Origin: Streptomyces rhizoryzae
GTDB taxonomy: Bacteria > Actinomycetota > Actinomycetes > Streptomycetales > Streptomycetaceae
Reading direction: 5' to 3'
DNA: 64,000 bases
Assembly: GCF_023155275.1 (NCBI RefSeq)
Contig: NZ_JALMUV010000043.1
Span: 1-64,000, forward strand
Shown here in pieces: positions 25,324 to 32,716 of this stretch. Each line of letters begins with the position of its first letter. Position 1 is the stretch's first letter. The notes beneath the pieces are model-generated. The model was not told the origin of the DNA and searched no databases. It saw only the letters and a program-made list of their open reading frames with translations. The translations under genes were made by a program, and so were the position numbers.

Positions 25324-25488
25324 ATGTCTTTGGCGGACGAGCTGGCGGCGTTCCACGAAGGGCGATTGAATCCGGCCGCGCTGATCGGTGAATTCCGGCG
25401 CACGGCCGTGATACTCCCGGTCGTCGACTTGCGGATCAGCTGCGTCGTGAGTTGGCCAGTTCGCCGTTCCGGGAAGATGGTTTTCTGA
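25324..25488 (+). pseudogene. Truncated SseB-like gene (N-terminal fragment)
   Basis: From the ATG at 25324 the frame encodes MSLADELAAFHEGRLNPAAL IGEFRRTAVILPVVD-type sequence, the N-terminus of SseB-like proteins found beside type VII-type toxin genes, then loses similarity and stops. The upstream GGGGGAGGG is a good ribosome-binding site. The break falls where the toxin-like frame begins, so recombination probably joined the 5' end of an SseB gene to a toxin C-terminus. Confidence 0.55.
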
Positions 25489-25733
25489 CGGATGAGGCGA
25501 TCCGCTTTTCTGAAGTCATTCAAACCGTGGACAAGATGGGTAATCCAATATTGGTAGGTGAGGGGGGTGTGGGTGGCTTGTTCCGCGAGAATGGAGGAAA
25601 TGTCGCCGATTGGGGTAAGTATGCAAGTGAGCGGTATGCCAGCCCTCAAGAGCCTTTCGAGGTTCATTTCTATCGCAACAAGGTCACGGGGGAGATCCTC
25701 CTGTTTGACTACAAGATCAAGTTTGGAGGTTGA
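25452..25733 (+). CDS. Small toxin-C-terminus-like protein
   Basis: A 93-residue product with lower GC than its surroundings. Its second half, GNPILVGEGGVGGLFRENGG then PFEVHFYRNKVTGEILLFDY, has the look of C-terminal fragments of polymorphic toxins (a VHFYxNxxTGE strand pair and a terminal FDYKIKF). It has no convincing start of its own: the frame is entered by TTG or by read-in from the SseB fragment. Its stop overlaps the start of the next ORF. I infer an orphan toxin module; activity unknown. Confidence 0.5.
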   Translation: MASSPFREDGFLTDEAIRFSEVIQTVDKMGNPILVGEGGVGGLFRENGGNVADWGKYASERYASPQEPFEVHFYRNKVTGEILLFDYKIKFGG

Positions 25734-26098
25734 TGGCGATGAAGGTTCGGTTTGTCGGTGAGGGTTCCTGGGGTGATGTGGTGACGCAGGGTGCCAGTTC
25801 GCTGAGGCAAGGGAAAGAATATGTGGTCCTGGAGATTTATTCGCAGGCCGATGGGCAAAACTTGCTGCGCGTAGAAAGCGCCCCTGGGAAACTTCCCGGG
25901 CTGTTCGATTCGCGACTTTTCGATGTTGTGGATTCCGGCGTCCCGAAGGCGTGGAAGGTTTTCATTAACGAGCATGGCGGGGTTTCGGTCTGCCCTGAAC
26001 CCTGGAATGAACTGGGCTTCTGGGAGGGTGTGATGGACGGCGAGCCGTGGGCAGTTGACGTATACCGGCGTGAGAAATCCAAAATTGAACTCGGGTGA
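25733..26098 (+). CDS. Small protein, putative immunity partner
   Basis: A 121-residue acidic protein starting at the ATG that overlaps the TGA of the toxin-like ORF (TGATG) with GGAGG 5 nt upstream. It is rich in Asp, Glu, Trp and Phe (ELGFWEGVMDGEPWAVDVYR) and has no signal peptide. Coupling, small size, acidity and AT-richer codons fit a polymorphic-toxin immunity protein. No family recognised. Confidence 0.55.
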   Translation: MAMKVRFVGEGSWGDVVTQGASSLRQGKEYVVLEIYSQADGQNLLRVESAPGKLPGLFDSRLFDVVDSGVPKAWKVFINEHGGVSVCPEPWNELGFWEGVMDGEPWAVDVYRREKSKIELG

Positions 26099-26187
26099 GT
26101 GTTTCCTGGGTGTTCCGGGGGTGGCGACTCGCGTGTAATGAAGCGATATCCTTGCAGGATAATTTAACTTTCGCCGAGGAGTGCCCT

Positions 26188-26425
26188 GATGCGGCGATGG
26201 CGAAGGAATTTGGACGCCACGACTGAGTGCATCAGCCCGGACGCCACGGCGCCGAGTGGCTCGCGCAAGCCGTCATACAGCGGTGCAGTGGTACTTGCGT
26301 CGGGAGGCTCGACAGTCATTCCCACGGCATACCTGTCCGCGAATCCAAGACCCCGCACGGCCCGGAGGTCGTTGTGGTGGCGGGGTCTTGGAGCGCGTTC
26401 GTGGACGTCGTGAAGGGCGGCGTGT
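26188..26425 (+). pseudogene. Frameshifted DUF397 remnant
   Basis: Two overlapping plus frames together resemble a DUF397 protein: one gives SRKPSYSGAV (the WRKSSYSG element), the next gives HGIPVRESKTPHGPEVVVVA followed by GSWSAFVDVVKGG (the VRDSKxPxGPxL...W..F motif). Neither frame alone contains both, so the gene is probably broken by a frameshift. DUF397 genes normally follow an XRE gene; none is present. Confidence 0.5.
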
Positions 26426-26435
26426 TCGGGTGCCG

Positions 26436-27668
26436 TCAGCCCAGTACGCGTCGCAAGGAGGACAGGGCCGATGTCAGTTCGGCCTCCGTGATCGTCAGGG
26501 GTGGGGCGAGGCGGATGGTGGAGCCGTGGGTGTCCTTGACGAGGATGCCTTCGGACAGGAGGCGTTCGCTGAGGGTGCGGCCGGTGCCGAGGGCGGGGTC
26601 GATGTCGATGCCGGCCCAGAGGCCGCGGGCGCGGAAGGCGGTGACGCCGTTGCCGAGGAGGTCGGTGAGGCCGGCGTGGAGGACCTTGCCGAGGTCGGTG
26701 GCGCGGGACTGGTACTCGCCGGTGGCCAGGAGGTCGATCACCGCTGAACCGACCGCCGCGGCAAGGGGGTTGCCGCCGAAGGTGGAGCCGTGCTGGCCGG
26801 GGCCGAGGACGGACATGACGTCGCGGCGTCCCACGACGGCGGAGACCGGGATGATGCCGCCGCCGAGGGCCTTGCCGAGGAGGAGCAGGTCCGGGAGGAC
26901 GCCTTCGTGGTCGACGGCGAGGGTGGTGCCGGTGCGGCCCAGGCCGGACTGGATCTCGTCGGCGATGAAGAGGCAGCCCGCGCGGGTGGTGGCGGCGCGG
27001 ACGCCGGCGAGGTAGCCGTCGTCGGGGATGAGGACGCCCGCCTCGCCCTGGATGGGTTCGATAAGGACGGCGGCGGTCGTCTCGTCGAGGGCGGCTTCGA
27101 GGGCGGGCAGGTCGTTGTACGGGACGGTGCGGAAGCCGGGGGTGTACGGACCGAATCCGGCGCGGGCGTCCTTGTCGTCGGAGAAGCTGACGATGGTGGT
27201 GGTGCGGCCGTGGAAGTTGCCGCCGGCCACGACGATGGTGGCCCGGTCGGCGGGGACGCCCTTGACGTCGTAGGCCCATTTGCGGGCGATCTTGATGCCG
27301 CTCTCGACGGCCTCGGCGCCGGTGTTCATCGGGAGGACCATGTCCAGGCCGGTGAGGTCGGCCAGCGCGGCGGCGAAACCGGCCAGGCGGTCGTGGTGGA
27401 AGGCCCGCGAGGTGAGGGTGAGGGCGTCCAGCTGGCGGTGGGCGGCCTCGATGAGGGCCGGGTGGCGGTGGCCGAAATTGAGCGCCGAGTAGCCGGCCAG
27501 CATGTCGAGGTAGCGGCGGCCCTCGACGTCCTCGACCCAGACGCCCTCGGCGCGGGAGATGACGACGGGGAGGGGGTGGTAGTTGTGGGCCAGGACCGGG
27601 GCCTCGGCCTTGATGAGGGAGGCCGAGGAACGGGTGGCGGCGGGGCGGGTACCGGTGGGCGCGGTCAT
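26436..27668 (-). CDS. rocD: Ornithine aminotransferase
   Basis: A 410-residue class III PLP aminotransferase. Signature blocks: NFHGRTTTIVSFSDDKDAR, the PLP-binding FIADEIQSGLGRTG and the catalytic Lys in LLLLGKALGGGIIPVSA. VLPMNTGAEAVESGIKIARK and the ATG at 27668 give full length. It transfers the delta-amino group of ornithine to 2-oxoglutarate. The start overlaps the stop of the upstream DDAH-like gene (ATGA), which fits a coupled arginine/methylarginine degradation operon. Confidence 0.93.
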   Translation of the reverse strand: MTAPTGTRPAATRSSASLIKAEAPVLAHNYHPLPVVISRAEGVWVEDVEGRRYLDMLAGYSALNFGHRHPALIEAAHRQLDALTLTSRAFHHDRLAGFAAALADLTGLDMVLPMNTGAEAVESGIKIARKWAYDVKGVPADRATIVVAGGNFHGRTTTIVSFSDDKDARAGFGPYTPGFRTVPYNDLPALEAALDETTAAVLIEPIQGEAGVLIPDDGYLAGVRAATTRAGCLFIADEIQSGLGRTGTTLAVDHEGVLPDLLLLGKALGGGIIPVSAVVGRRDVMSVLGPGQHGSTFGGNPLAAAVGSAVIDLLATGEYQSRATDLGKVLHAGLTDLLGNGVTAFRARGLWAGIDIDPALGTGRTLSERLLSEGILVKDTHGSTIRLAPPLTITEAELTSALSSLRRVLG

Positions 27669-28633
27669 GGGCGGAGCTCCTGGGTGCAGCACTTGATGCC
27701 GCCGCCGGCCTTGTGGAACTCGGAGAGGTCGACGGGGACGGGGACGTAACCGCGGGCGGCGAGCTGGTCGATGAGGTGCGTCGCCCGGGGTGCGATGAAG
27801 ACGTGGCGGCCGTCGGAGACGGAGTTGAGGCCGAAGGCGAGGGCGTCGTCGCGGGTGGCGAGGACGGCGTCGGGGAAGAGGCGGCGGAGGACCTGGCGGC
27901 TGCCGGGGGAGAACGCCTCGGGGTAGTAGGCGATGTTGGGGGGCGCGGGTGGGGGCGGGGGCGGTGCGGGGTGGCTGCCGGCGGGCCGGGCCCCGACGGC
28001 CCCGCCGGCCCCGTCGATCCCGTTGCCCCCGCCGGTCCGGTCGCTCCCGCCGGCCGCCAGACCGTCGTCGAGGACGAAGAGGGCGGTGTCGAGGTGGTAG
28101 AAGTGCGGGTCGGTGAGCTGGAGGCCGATCACCGGGGTGCCGAAGAACTCCTGCACCTCGGCGTGCGCCGCGCGCGAGGTGCGGAAGCCGGTGCCGGCGA
28201 GCAGGTGGCCGCCGACCGGGACGAGGTCGCCCTCGCCCTCGCACACCGATTCCGGCCGGTAGATGTCGTAGCCGGCGGCCTTGAACCAGATCTCGTACTC
28301 GCGGGACTCCGGGCGGCGCTGCGGCGCGTGGAAGAGCGAGCCGAAGGCGCGGCCGCCCACGACGACGGCGGAGTTGGCGGCGAAGACCATGTCGGGCAGG
28401 CCGGGCGCCGGCTCGATGGTCTCGGTGGTGTGGCCGTGGTCGCGGTAGGCGCGGAGCAGGTTCTCCCACTGGTGCAGGGCGAGGGCCGGATCGACCTCGG
28501 CGCCTTCGTGCATCCAGGGGTTGATGGCGTACTCGACGGCGAAGTGGGTGGGGTGGCACAGGAGGTAGCGCCGGGCGCGGGCGGTGCGGTGCGCCGTGCT
28601 CAGGAGCGCGCCGCCGGGCTGGGTGGTGGGCAC
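27665..28633 (-). CDS. ddaH: Dimethylargininase (DDAH)-like hydrolase
   Basis: A 322-residue guanidino-group-modifying enzyme. It begins near YLLCHPTHFAVEYAINPWMH, has PDMVFAANSAVVVGGRAFGS and EGEGDLVPVGGHLL, the His segment FYHLDTALFVLDDGL and a C-terminal catalytic Cys in GGGIKCCTQELRP. The GTG at 28633 has GGAGG eight bases upstream. Residues near 212-251 are an unusual Gly/Pro-rich insertion (GGNGIDGAGGAVGARPAG then poly-Pro) absent from typical members. It would release citrulline or a related product; coupling to rocD and an upstream Lrp gene supports arginine catabolism. Confidence 0.85.
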   Translation of the reverse strand: MPTTQPGGALLSTAHRTARARRYLLCHPTHFAVEYAINPWMHEGAEVDPALALHQWENLLRAYRDHGHTTETIEPAPGLPDMVFAANSAVVVGGRAFGSLFHAPQRRPESREYEIWFKAAGYDIYRPESVCEGEGDLVPVGGHLLAGTGFRTSRAAHAEVQEFFGTPVIGLQLTDPHFYHLDTALFVLDDGLAAGGSDRTGGGNGIDGAGGAVGARPAGSHPAPPPPPPAPPNIAYYPEAFSPGSRQVLRRLFPDAVLATRDDALAFGLNSVSDGRHVFIAPRATHLIDQLAARGYVPVPVDLSEFHKAGGGIKCCTQELRP

Positions 28634-28677
28634 AGAAAGGGCCTCCGCTTCCTGGGATCCGTTTCCACTGCCCGCGG

Positions 28678-28702
28678 GTGACGGACCGTCATCGGTCGTC
28701 AC
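28678..28702. promoter_or_regulatory. Imperfect inverted repeat before ddaH
   Basis: GTGACGGACCG ... CGGTCGTCAC, arms matching except for one extra base, 45 bp upstream of the ddaH GTG. A candidate operator, perhaps for the adjacent Lrp protein. Confidence 0.45.
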
Positions 28703-28792
28703 CGGGGGCAATTCACGGTACGGAGCGGCCGATTCTGGCCACAAGAAATGAATGCTGCGCGGATACGCAGGAATGCTGCCTGTACGGGCCGG

Positions 28793-29353
28793 TTACCGCT
28801 GGTTCGCTGCGCGCCTCTGCGGGTGGGGCAGGCTGCGGGCGCGGTCGGCGGGCCGGGCGGTGGCGGGGGCGCGGTCGGAGGGGTGGCGGGCGCCGGCCTC
28901 GGGGCTGTCGGGGAGCAGGTGGGACAGGACCATGTAGCTGATCGTCTTGCGGATGAACGGCTCGGTGCGGATGCGTTCGAGGACCTCCTCGAAGTGCTCG
29001 ACGTCGGTGGCCCGGACGTGCAGCAGGGCGTCCGCGCCGCCGGTGACGGTCATCGCGGCGGCGATCTCCGGGTGGTTGCGGACCACTTCGGCCAGCCGGC
29101 GGGGCGGGGCCGCGCTGTCGCAGTACACCTCCACGTACGCCTCGGTCAGCCAGCCCAGCGCGGCCGGGCGGACGGTGGCGGAGAAGCCGGTGATGACGTT
29201 GTTCTCGCGCAGCCGGTCCACCCGGCGTTTGACGGCGGTGGGGGAGAGGCCGATGGCGGTGCCGATCTCCGCGTAGCTCGCCCGGGCGTTCTCGATCAGC
29301 GCGGCGACGATCTTGCGGTCCAGCTCGTCGAACGGCGCGGACTTGGTGCTCAT
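28793..29353 (-). CDS. Lrp/AsnC family regulator
   Basis: A 186-residue Lrp protein: FDELDRKIVAALIENARASY, AEIGTAIGLSPTAVKRRVDR and the effector-binding RAM domain (AAAMTVTGGADALLHVRATD ... FEEVLERIRTEPFIRKTISY). The C-terminal 35 residues are an Ala/Arg/Pro tail not typical of the family. It is upstream of ddaH-rocD on the same strand, suggesting local control of amino-acid catabolism, as with other Lrp regulators of arginine or ornithine genes. Confidence 0.9.
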   Translation of the reverse strand: MSTKSAPFDELDRKIVAALIENARASYAEIGTAIGLSPTAVKRRVDRLRENNVITGFSATVRPAALGWLTEAYVEVYCDSAAPPRRLAEVVRNHPEIAAAMTVTGGADALLHVRATDVEHFEEVLERIRTEPFIRKTISYMVLSHLLPDSPEAGARHPSDRAPATARPADRARSLPHPQRRAANQR

Positions 29354-29486
29354 GGGCGGCCCTCTCTTCCGACCTGCGCTCCGTCCCTCCAGCGGGCCCG
29401 GGATGGAGTCACGGTAACGGGGCGCGGTGGTGGTGCGCGCGGGCGGCGGTGGCGCAGCCCCGGCGCACCGGCGGAAATCCGCAGGT

Positions 29487-29537
29487 CAGATATCTGCGCA
29501 GGTCAGGGTGGGTGGCGTAACGCGGGTGTAACGCCAC
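29487..29537. promoter_or_regulatory. Symmetric elements upstream of the GntR-MFS operon
   Basis: Perfect palindrome CAGATATCTG (29487-29496) followed by an inverted repeat GTGGCGT (29512-29518) / ACGCCAC (29531-29537) that also holds a direct repeat of GTAACGC. They lie 49-99 bp before the GntR start and are candidate operator or promoter elements. Confidence 0.45.
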
Positions 29538-29585
29538 TCACCTAGCGTCGGGGACCGGCCGCAACGGTGCGGCGGGGGACCGGCG

Positions 29586-30503
29586 GTGAACGAGGAGGCG
29601 GACGTGGCAGCGGAGAGGGACGGGGGCGGGGACGGGCAGGTACCGGTCGCGGGCGGGGACGTGGCGGACGCGGGCGGGACGGGCCGCGCCGCCCGGACCG
29701 GCGCCCGCCCCGCCGGCCCCCGCCCCCGGTCCGCCGCCGCCCGCCCCCGCCCCGCCGACGACGGCTCCACCCGGGCCGACCGGGCGCGGCGGGTGGCGCA
29801 CGTGCTGCGGGGGCAGGTGCTGCGCGGGGCGTTCCCCGGCGGGGTGCTGCCCGACGAGCGGGCGCTGATCGCGGAGTTCGCCACCTCGCGGAACACCGTC
29901 CGGGAGGCGCTGGGCCTGCTGCGCGACGAGGGGCTGGTGGAGCGGCGGCGCGGGGTGGGCACGGTCGTCGTCGGGCGGGCGTACGAGCATCCGCTGGGCG
30001 AGCTGGCCGGGCTGGCCGAGGTGCTCCAGCGGTACGGGACGGTGGTCAACGAGGTGCGGGCGGCGCGCCCGGTGCGGCCGCCGGCATCGGTGGCGCGGCG
30101 GCTGGGCCTGCCGGAGGGCAGCCCGGCGGTCTACCTGGAGCGGCTGCGGCGGGTGGACGGGACGCCGCTCTCGCTGGACTGCACGTACCTCATCCCGGAA
30201 GTGGGCGAGCCGCTGCTGGCGCTGGGGCGGGCGCGGCTGGAGAACCGCGATGTGTTCGAACTGATCGAGAACGCGGCCGGGATGCCGCTGGGTTCGGCGG
30301 AGGTGTCCGTGCGGGCGGTGGTCGCGGACCCGGCGACCTGCGGGGTGCTGGCGATGCCGGCCGGCGGCGCGGTGCTGGCGGTGGACCGGCTGACGCGGCT
30401 GGCGGACGGGCGGCCGGCCGACCTGGAGTTCCTCCACCTGCGCGGGGACCGGCTGACGCTGCGGGCGCGGCTGGACCGGGTCCGGGACGGTGAGCCCGGG
30501 TGA
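29586..30503 (+). CDS. GntR/HutC family regulator with UTRA domain
   Basis: A 305-residue regulator with a long Ala/Arg/Pro N-terminus (about 60 residues), a GntR winged helix (VLRGQVLRGAFPGGVLPDER, LIAEFATSRNTVREALGLLR, EGLVERRRGVGTVVV), and a UTRA ligand domain from about residue 150 (YLERLRRVDGTPLSLDCTYL ... DVFELIENAAGMPLG). Its stop overlaps the start of the MFS gene (GTGA), so it is coupled to the transporter it probably controls. Confidence 0.9.
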   Translation: MNEEADVAAERDGGGDGQVPVAGGDVADAGGTGRAARTGARPAGPRPRSAAARPRPADDGSTRADRARRVAHVLRGQVLRGAFPGGVLPDERALIAEFATSRNTVREALGLLRDEGLVERRRGVGTVVVGRAYEHPLGELAGLAEVLQRYGTVVNEVRAARPVRPPASVARRLGLPEGSPAVYLERLRRVDGTPLSLDCTYLIPEVGEPLLALGRARLENRDVFELIENAAGMPLGSAEVSVRAVVADPATCGVLAMPAGGAVLAVDRLTRLADGRPADLEFLHLRGDRLTLRARLDRVRDGEPG

Positions 30504-32017
30504 ACGGCGGGCCGCCGCCGGGGCGTCCGCGGGCGCTGGTGACCTGCGCGATGTGCCTGTGCGTGACGCTGGTGGTCGGGATGGTCTCGGCGGTCAACCT
30601 GGCCATTCCGGACCTGTCCGCGGGGCCGCTGCACCCGTCCGCCGGTGCCGTGGTGTGGGTGGTGGACGGCTATGTGGTGGTCTTCGCCTGCCTGCTGGTG
30701 CCGGCCGGGGCGGTGGCCGACCGGCGCGGGCGCAAGGGCGTGCTGCTGTGCGGGATGGCGGTCTTCGTCGCCGGTTCGGCGGTGTGCGCGGCGGCGCCGC
30801 ACGTCGGGGTGCTGATCGCGGGGCGGATGCTGAGCGGGGTGGGGGCGGCGGCGGTGCTGCCCAGCACCCTGGCGCTGCTGGTGGACGGGCTGGCGGACGG
30901 GCCGCGGCGGCGGGCGATCGCCGTCTGGGCGGCGATGACCGGGCTCGCCGCGGTGCTGGGCAACGTGGGCGGCGGCGCGGCCATCCAGTACGGGAGCTGG
31001 CGGGCGCTGTTCGTGTGCGTGGTGCCGGTGGCCCTGGGGGCGCTGGTGCTGGTCGCGGTGGTCGCGCCGCGGGCGGCACGGCATCCGGGGCCGGTGGCGC
31101 CGGTGGCCGCGGTCCTGTTCACCGGGGGGTTCCTGGCGCTGCTGAACGGGATCGTCAGCGGACCGCAGGACGGCTGGCTGAGCCCGTGGGTGCTCGGTTC
31201 GCTGGCGGCGGCCGGGCTGCTGCTGGCCGGCTGGGCCCGGCGCGAACTGCGGTCCGCGCGGCCGCTGCTGGACCCCCGGGTGTTCGCCCGGCCCGCCGTG
31301 CGGGCGGGGGCGGCCGGGATGGCGGTGCTGTTCCTCGGCATGTTCGGGCTGTTCTACCTCAACGGGCAGTACCTCCAGTACGCCAAGGGCTACGGGCCGT
31401 TCGGGGCCGGGGTGCGGCTGCTGCCGATGGCGGCGGCGCTGCTGGCGGGGCCTCGGTGCGGGCTGCTGCTGGAGCGGTGGTGCGGGCGGCGGGGCGCGGT
31501 GGCGGGCGGGATGCTCGTCCTGGCCGCCGGGCTGGCCACCGTCTCGGCGGCCGACGCCACCACGCCGTACGCGCTGTACGCCGCCGGGGCCGGGCTGACC
31601 GCGCTGGGCTGCGGGACCGCGACCCCGCTGCTCTCGCACGCGATGATGGCCGCGCTTCCGCCGGAGCAGGCCGGGGTGGGCTCCGGACTCCAGAGCCTGA
31701 CCCGGGAGTCGGGCAGCGCGCTGGGGATCGCGGTGACCGGGACGCTGACCGCCGCGGTGTTCACCGCCCGGCTCCCGGAGCCGCTGGCCGGGCCGGACGC
31801 GCCCACGACCGTCGCGGCGGCCCAGGCGGCGCTGCGGGGGCTGCCGGGTGGCGGGGCCGGGCTGCGGACGGCGGTGGTGACCGCGTTCACGGACGGGCTG
31901 CATGTCGCGACGCTGGTGCTGGCGGCGGGGGTGGCGGTGGCGGCCGGGGCGGTCTTCCGGTGGATGCCGCGGGAGGCGGAGGGCGTACGGGTGCCCGGGC
32001 GACGCCCGAACGTCTAA
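30500..32017 (+). CDS. MFS transporter, DHA2 family
   Basis: A 505-residue 14-TM permease. TM1 is VTCAMCLCVTLVVGMVSAVN; motif A is AGAVADRRGRKGVLL; the loop before TM5 is GPRRRAIAVWAAMTGLAAVL, with the WRALFVCVVPV segment after TM6. It starts on the GTG overlapping the GntR stop. Probably an efflux pump; the substrate is presumably the GntR ligand. Confidence 0.9.
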   Translation: MNGGPPPGRPRALVTCAMCLCVTLVVGMVSAVNLAIPDLSAGPLHPSAGAVVWVVDGYVVVFACLLVPAGAVADRRGRKGVLLCGMAVFVAGSAVCAAAPHVGVLIAGRMLSGVGAAAVLPSTLALLVDGLADGPRRRAIAVWAAMTGLAAVLGNVGGGAAIQYGSWRALFVCVVPVALGALVLVAVVAPRAARHPGPVAPVAAVLFTGGFLALLNGIVSGPQDGWLSPWVLGSLAAAGLLLAGWARRELRSARPLLDPRVFARPAVRAGAAGMAVLFLGMFGLFYLNGQYLQYAKGYGPFGAGVRLLPMAAALLAGPRCGLLLERWCGRRGAVAGGMLVLAAGLATVSAADATTPYALYAAGAGLTALGCGTATPLLSHAMMAALPPEQAGVGSGLQSLTRESGSALGIAVTGTLTAAVFTARLPEPLAGPDAPTTVAAAQAALRGLPGGGAGLRTAVVTAFTDGLHVATLVLAAGVAVAAGAVFRWMPREAEGVRVPGRRPNV

Positions 32018-32131
32018 CCCACACGAGGTAATCGGGCGGGCGCCGGGAGTGGGGCCGGCGTGCCGCGGACAGATCGGAGGGCGGCCTTCCGGAAGGGCCG
32101 GGAGGACCACGAGGAACCAGGAGGGGACCCC

Positions 32132-32650
32132 ATGCGCCGTCGCAACGCCGTGCTCGCCGCTGCCGCCGCCGCGCTGCTGGCCCTGGCGCCGCTGACCGGT
32201 TCGGCCCAGGCCGCCAGACCGGACGCGGCCGCCGCGCGGATGCAGGAGGGCCGGTACCTGATCGTCAATGAGAATCCCGAGGCCGGGAAGCTGGACTTCT
32301 CGCCCCTCACGATCCCGGTCTACCCGCCGATCTTCTTCATCGTCGGCTCACACAACAAGGACCTCAAGGAGCAGTGGACGGTGAGGCCGGCCGGCAACGG
32401 CGCCTTCACCATCAACTCCACGACCCACCCGGACGCGGCCTGGTCCCGTCGCGGGGACACCATCGTCGCCTCCGAGGGCAGCCGGAGCCAGTTCGCCATC
32501 GAGCCGGCGGGTGAGGGGACGTACCGGATCCACTCGCCCAACGAGGACGCGGTGGCCACCCTGAACGAGTCGGGGCGGGAGCAGCTCCACGTGGAGCCGG
32601 CGAACGGCGCGGCCTCCCAGCGGTGGCGGTTCGTGCGCGTCGGGGAGTGA
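32132..32650 (+). CDS. Secreted I66-like (beta-trefoil) proteinase inhibitor
   Basis: A 172-residue secreted protein: signal peptide of about 28 residues (cleavage after SAQA), then a single beta-trefoil-like domain beginning MQEGRYLIVNENPEAG, with QWTVRPAGNGAFTINSTTHP and FAIEPAGEGTYRIHSPNEDA as repeat-like turns and the end SQRWRFVRV. The pattern fits the peptidase inhibitor I66 family. GGAGGGG precedes the ATG at 32132. Monocistronic, closed by a terminator. Assignment by pattern only. Confidence 0.7.
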   Translation: MRRRNAVLAAAAAALLALAPLTGSAQAARPDAAAARMQEGRYLIVNENPEAGKLDFSPLTIPVYPPIFFIVGSHNKDLKEQWTVRPAGNGAFTINSTTHPDAAWSRRGDTIVASEGSRSQFAIEPAGEGTYRIHSPNEDAVATLNESGREQLHVEPANGAASQRWRFVRVGE

Positions 32651-32656
32651 CGGGGC

Positions 32657-32687
32657 GGGGCGCGCCCGGCCGGAGCGGGCGCGCCCC
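32657..32687. terminator. Bidirectional terminator between inhibitor and amidohydrolase
   Basis: An 11-bp perfect GC-rich stem (GGGGCGCGCCC / GGGCGCGCCCC) with a 9-nt loop between convergent genes. Confidence 0.8.
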
Positions 32688-32716
32688 ACCGCCCCGGCGA
32701 CGTGCCCCGCCCGCTC

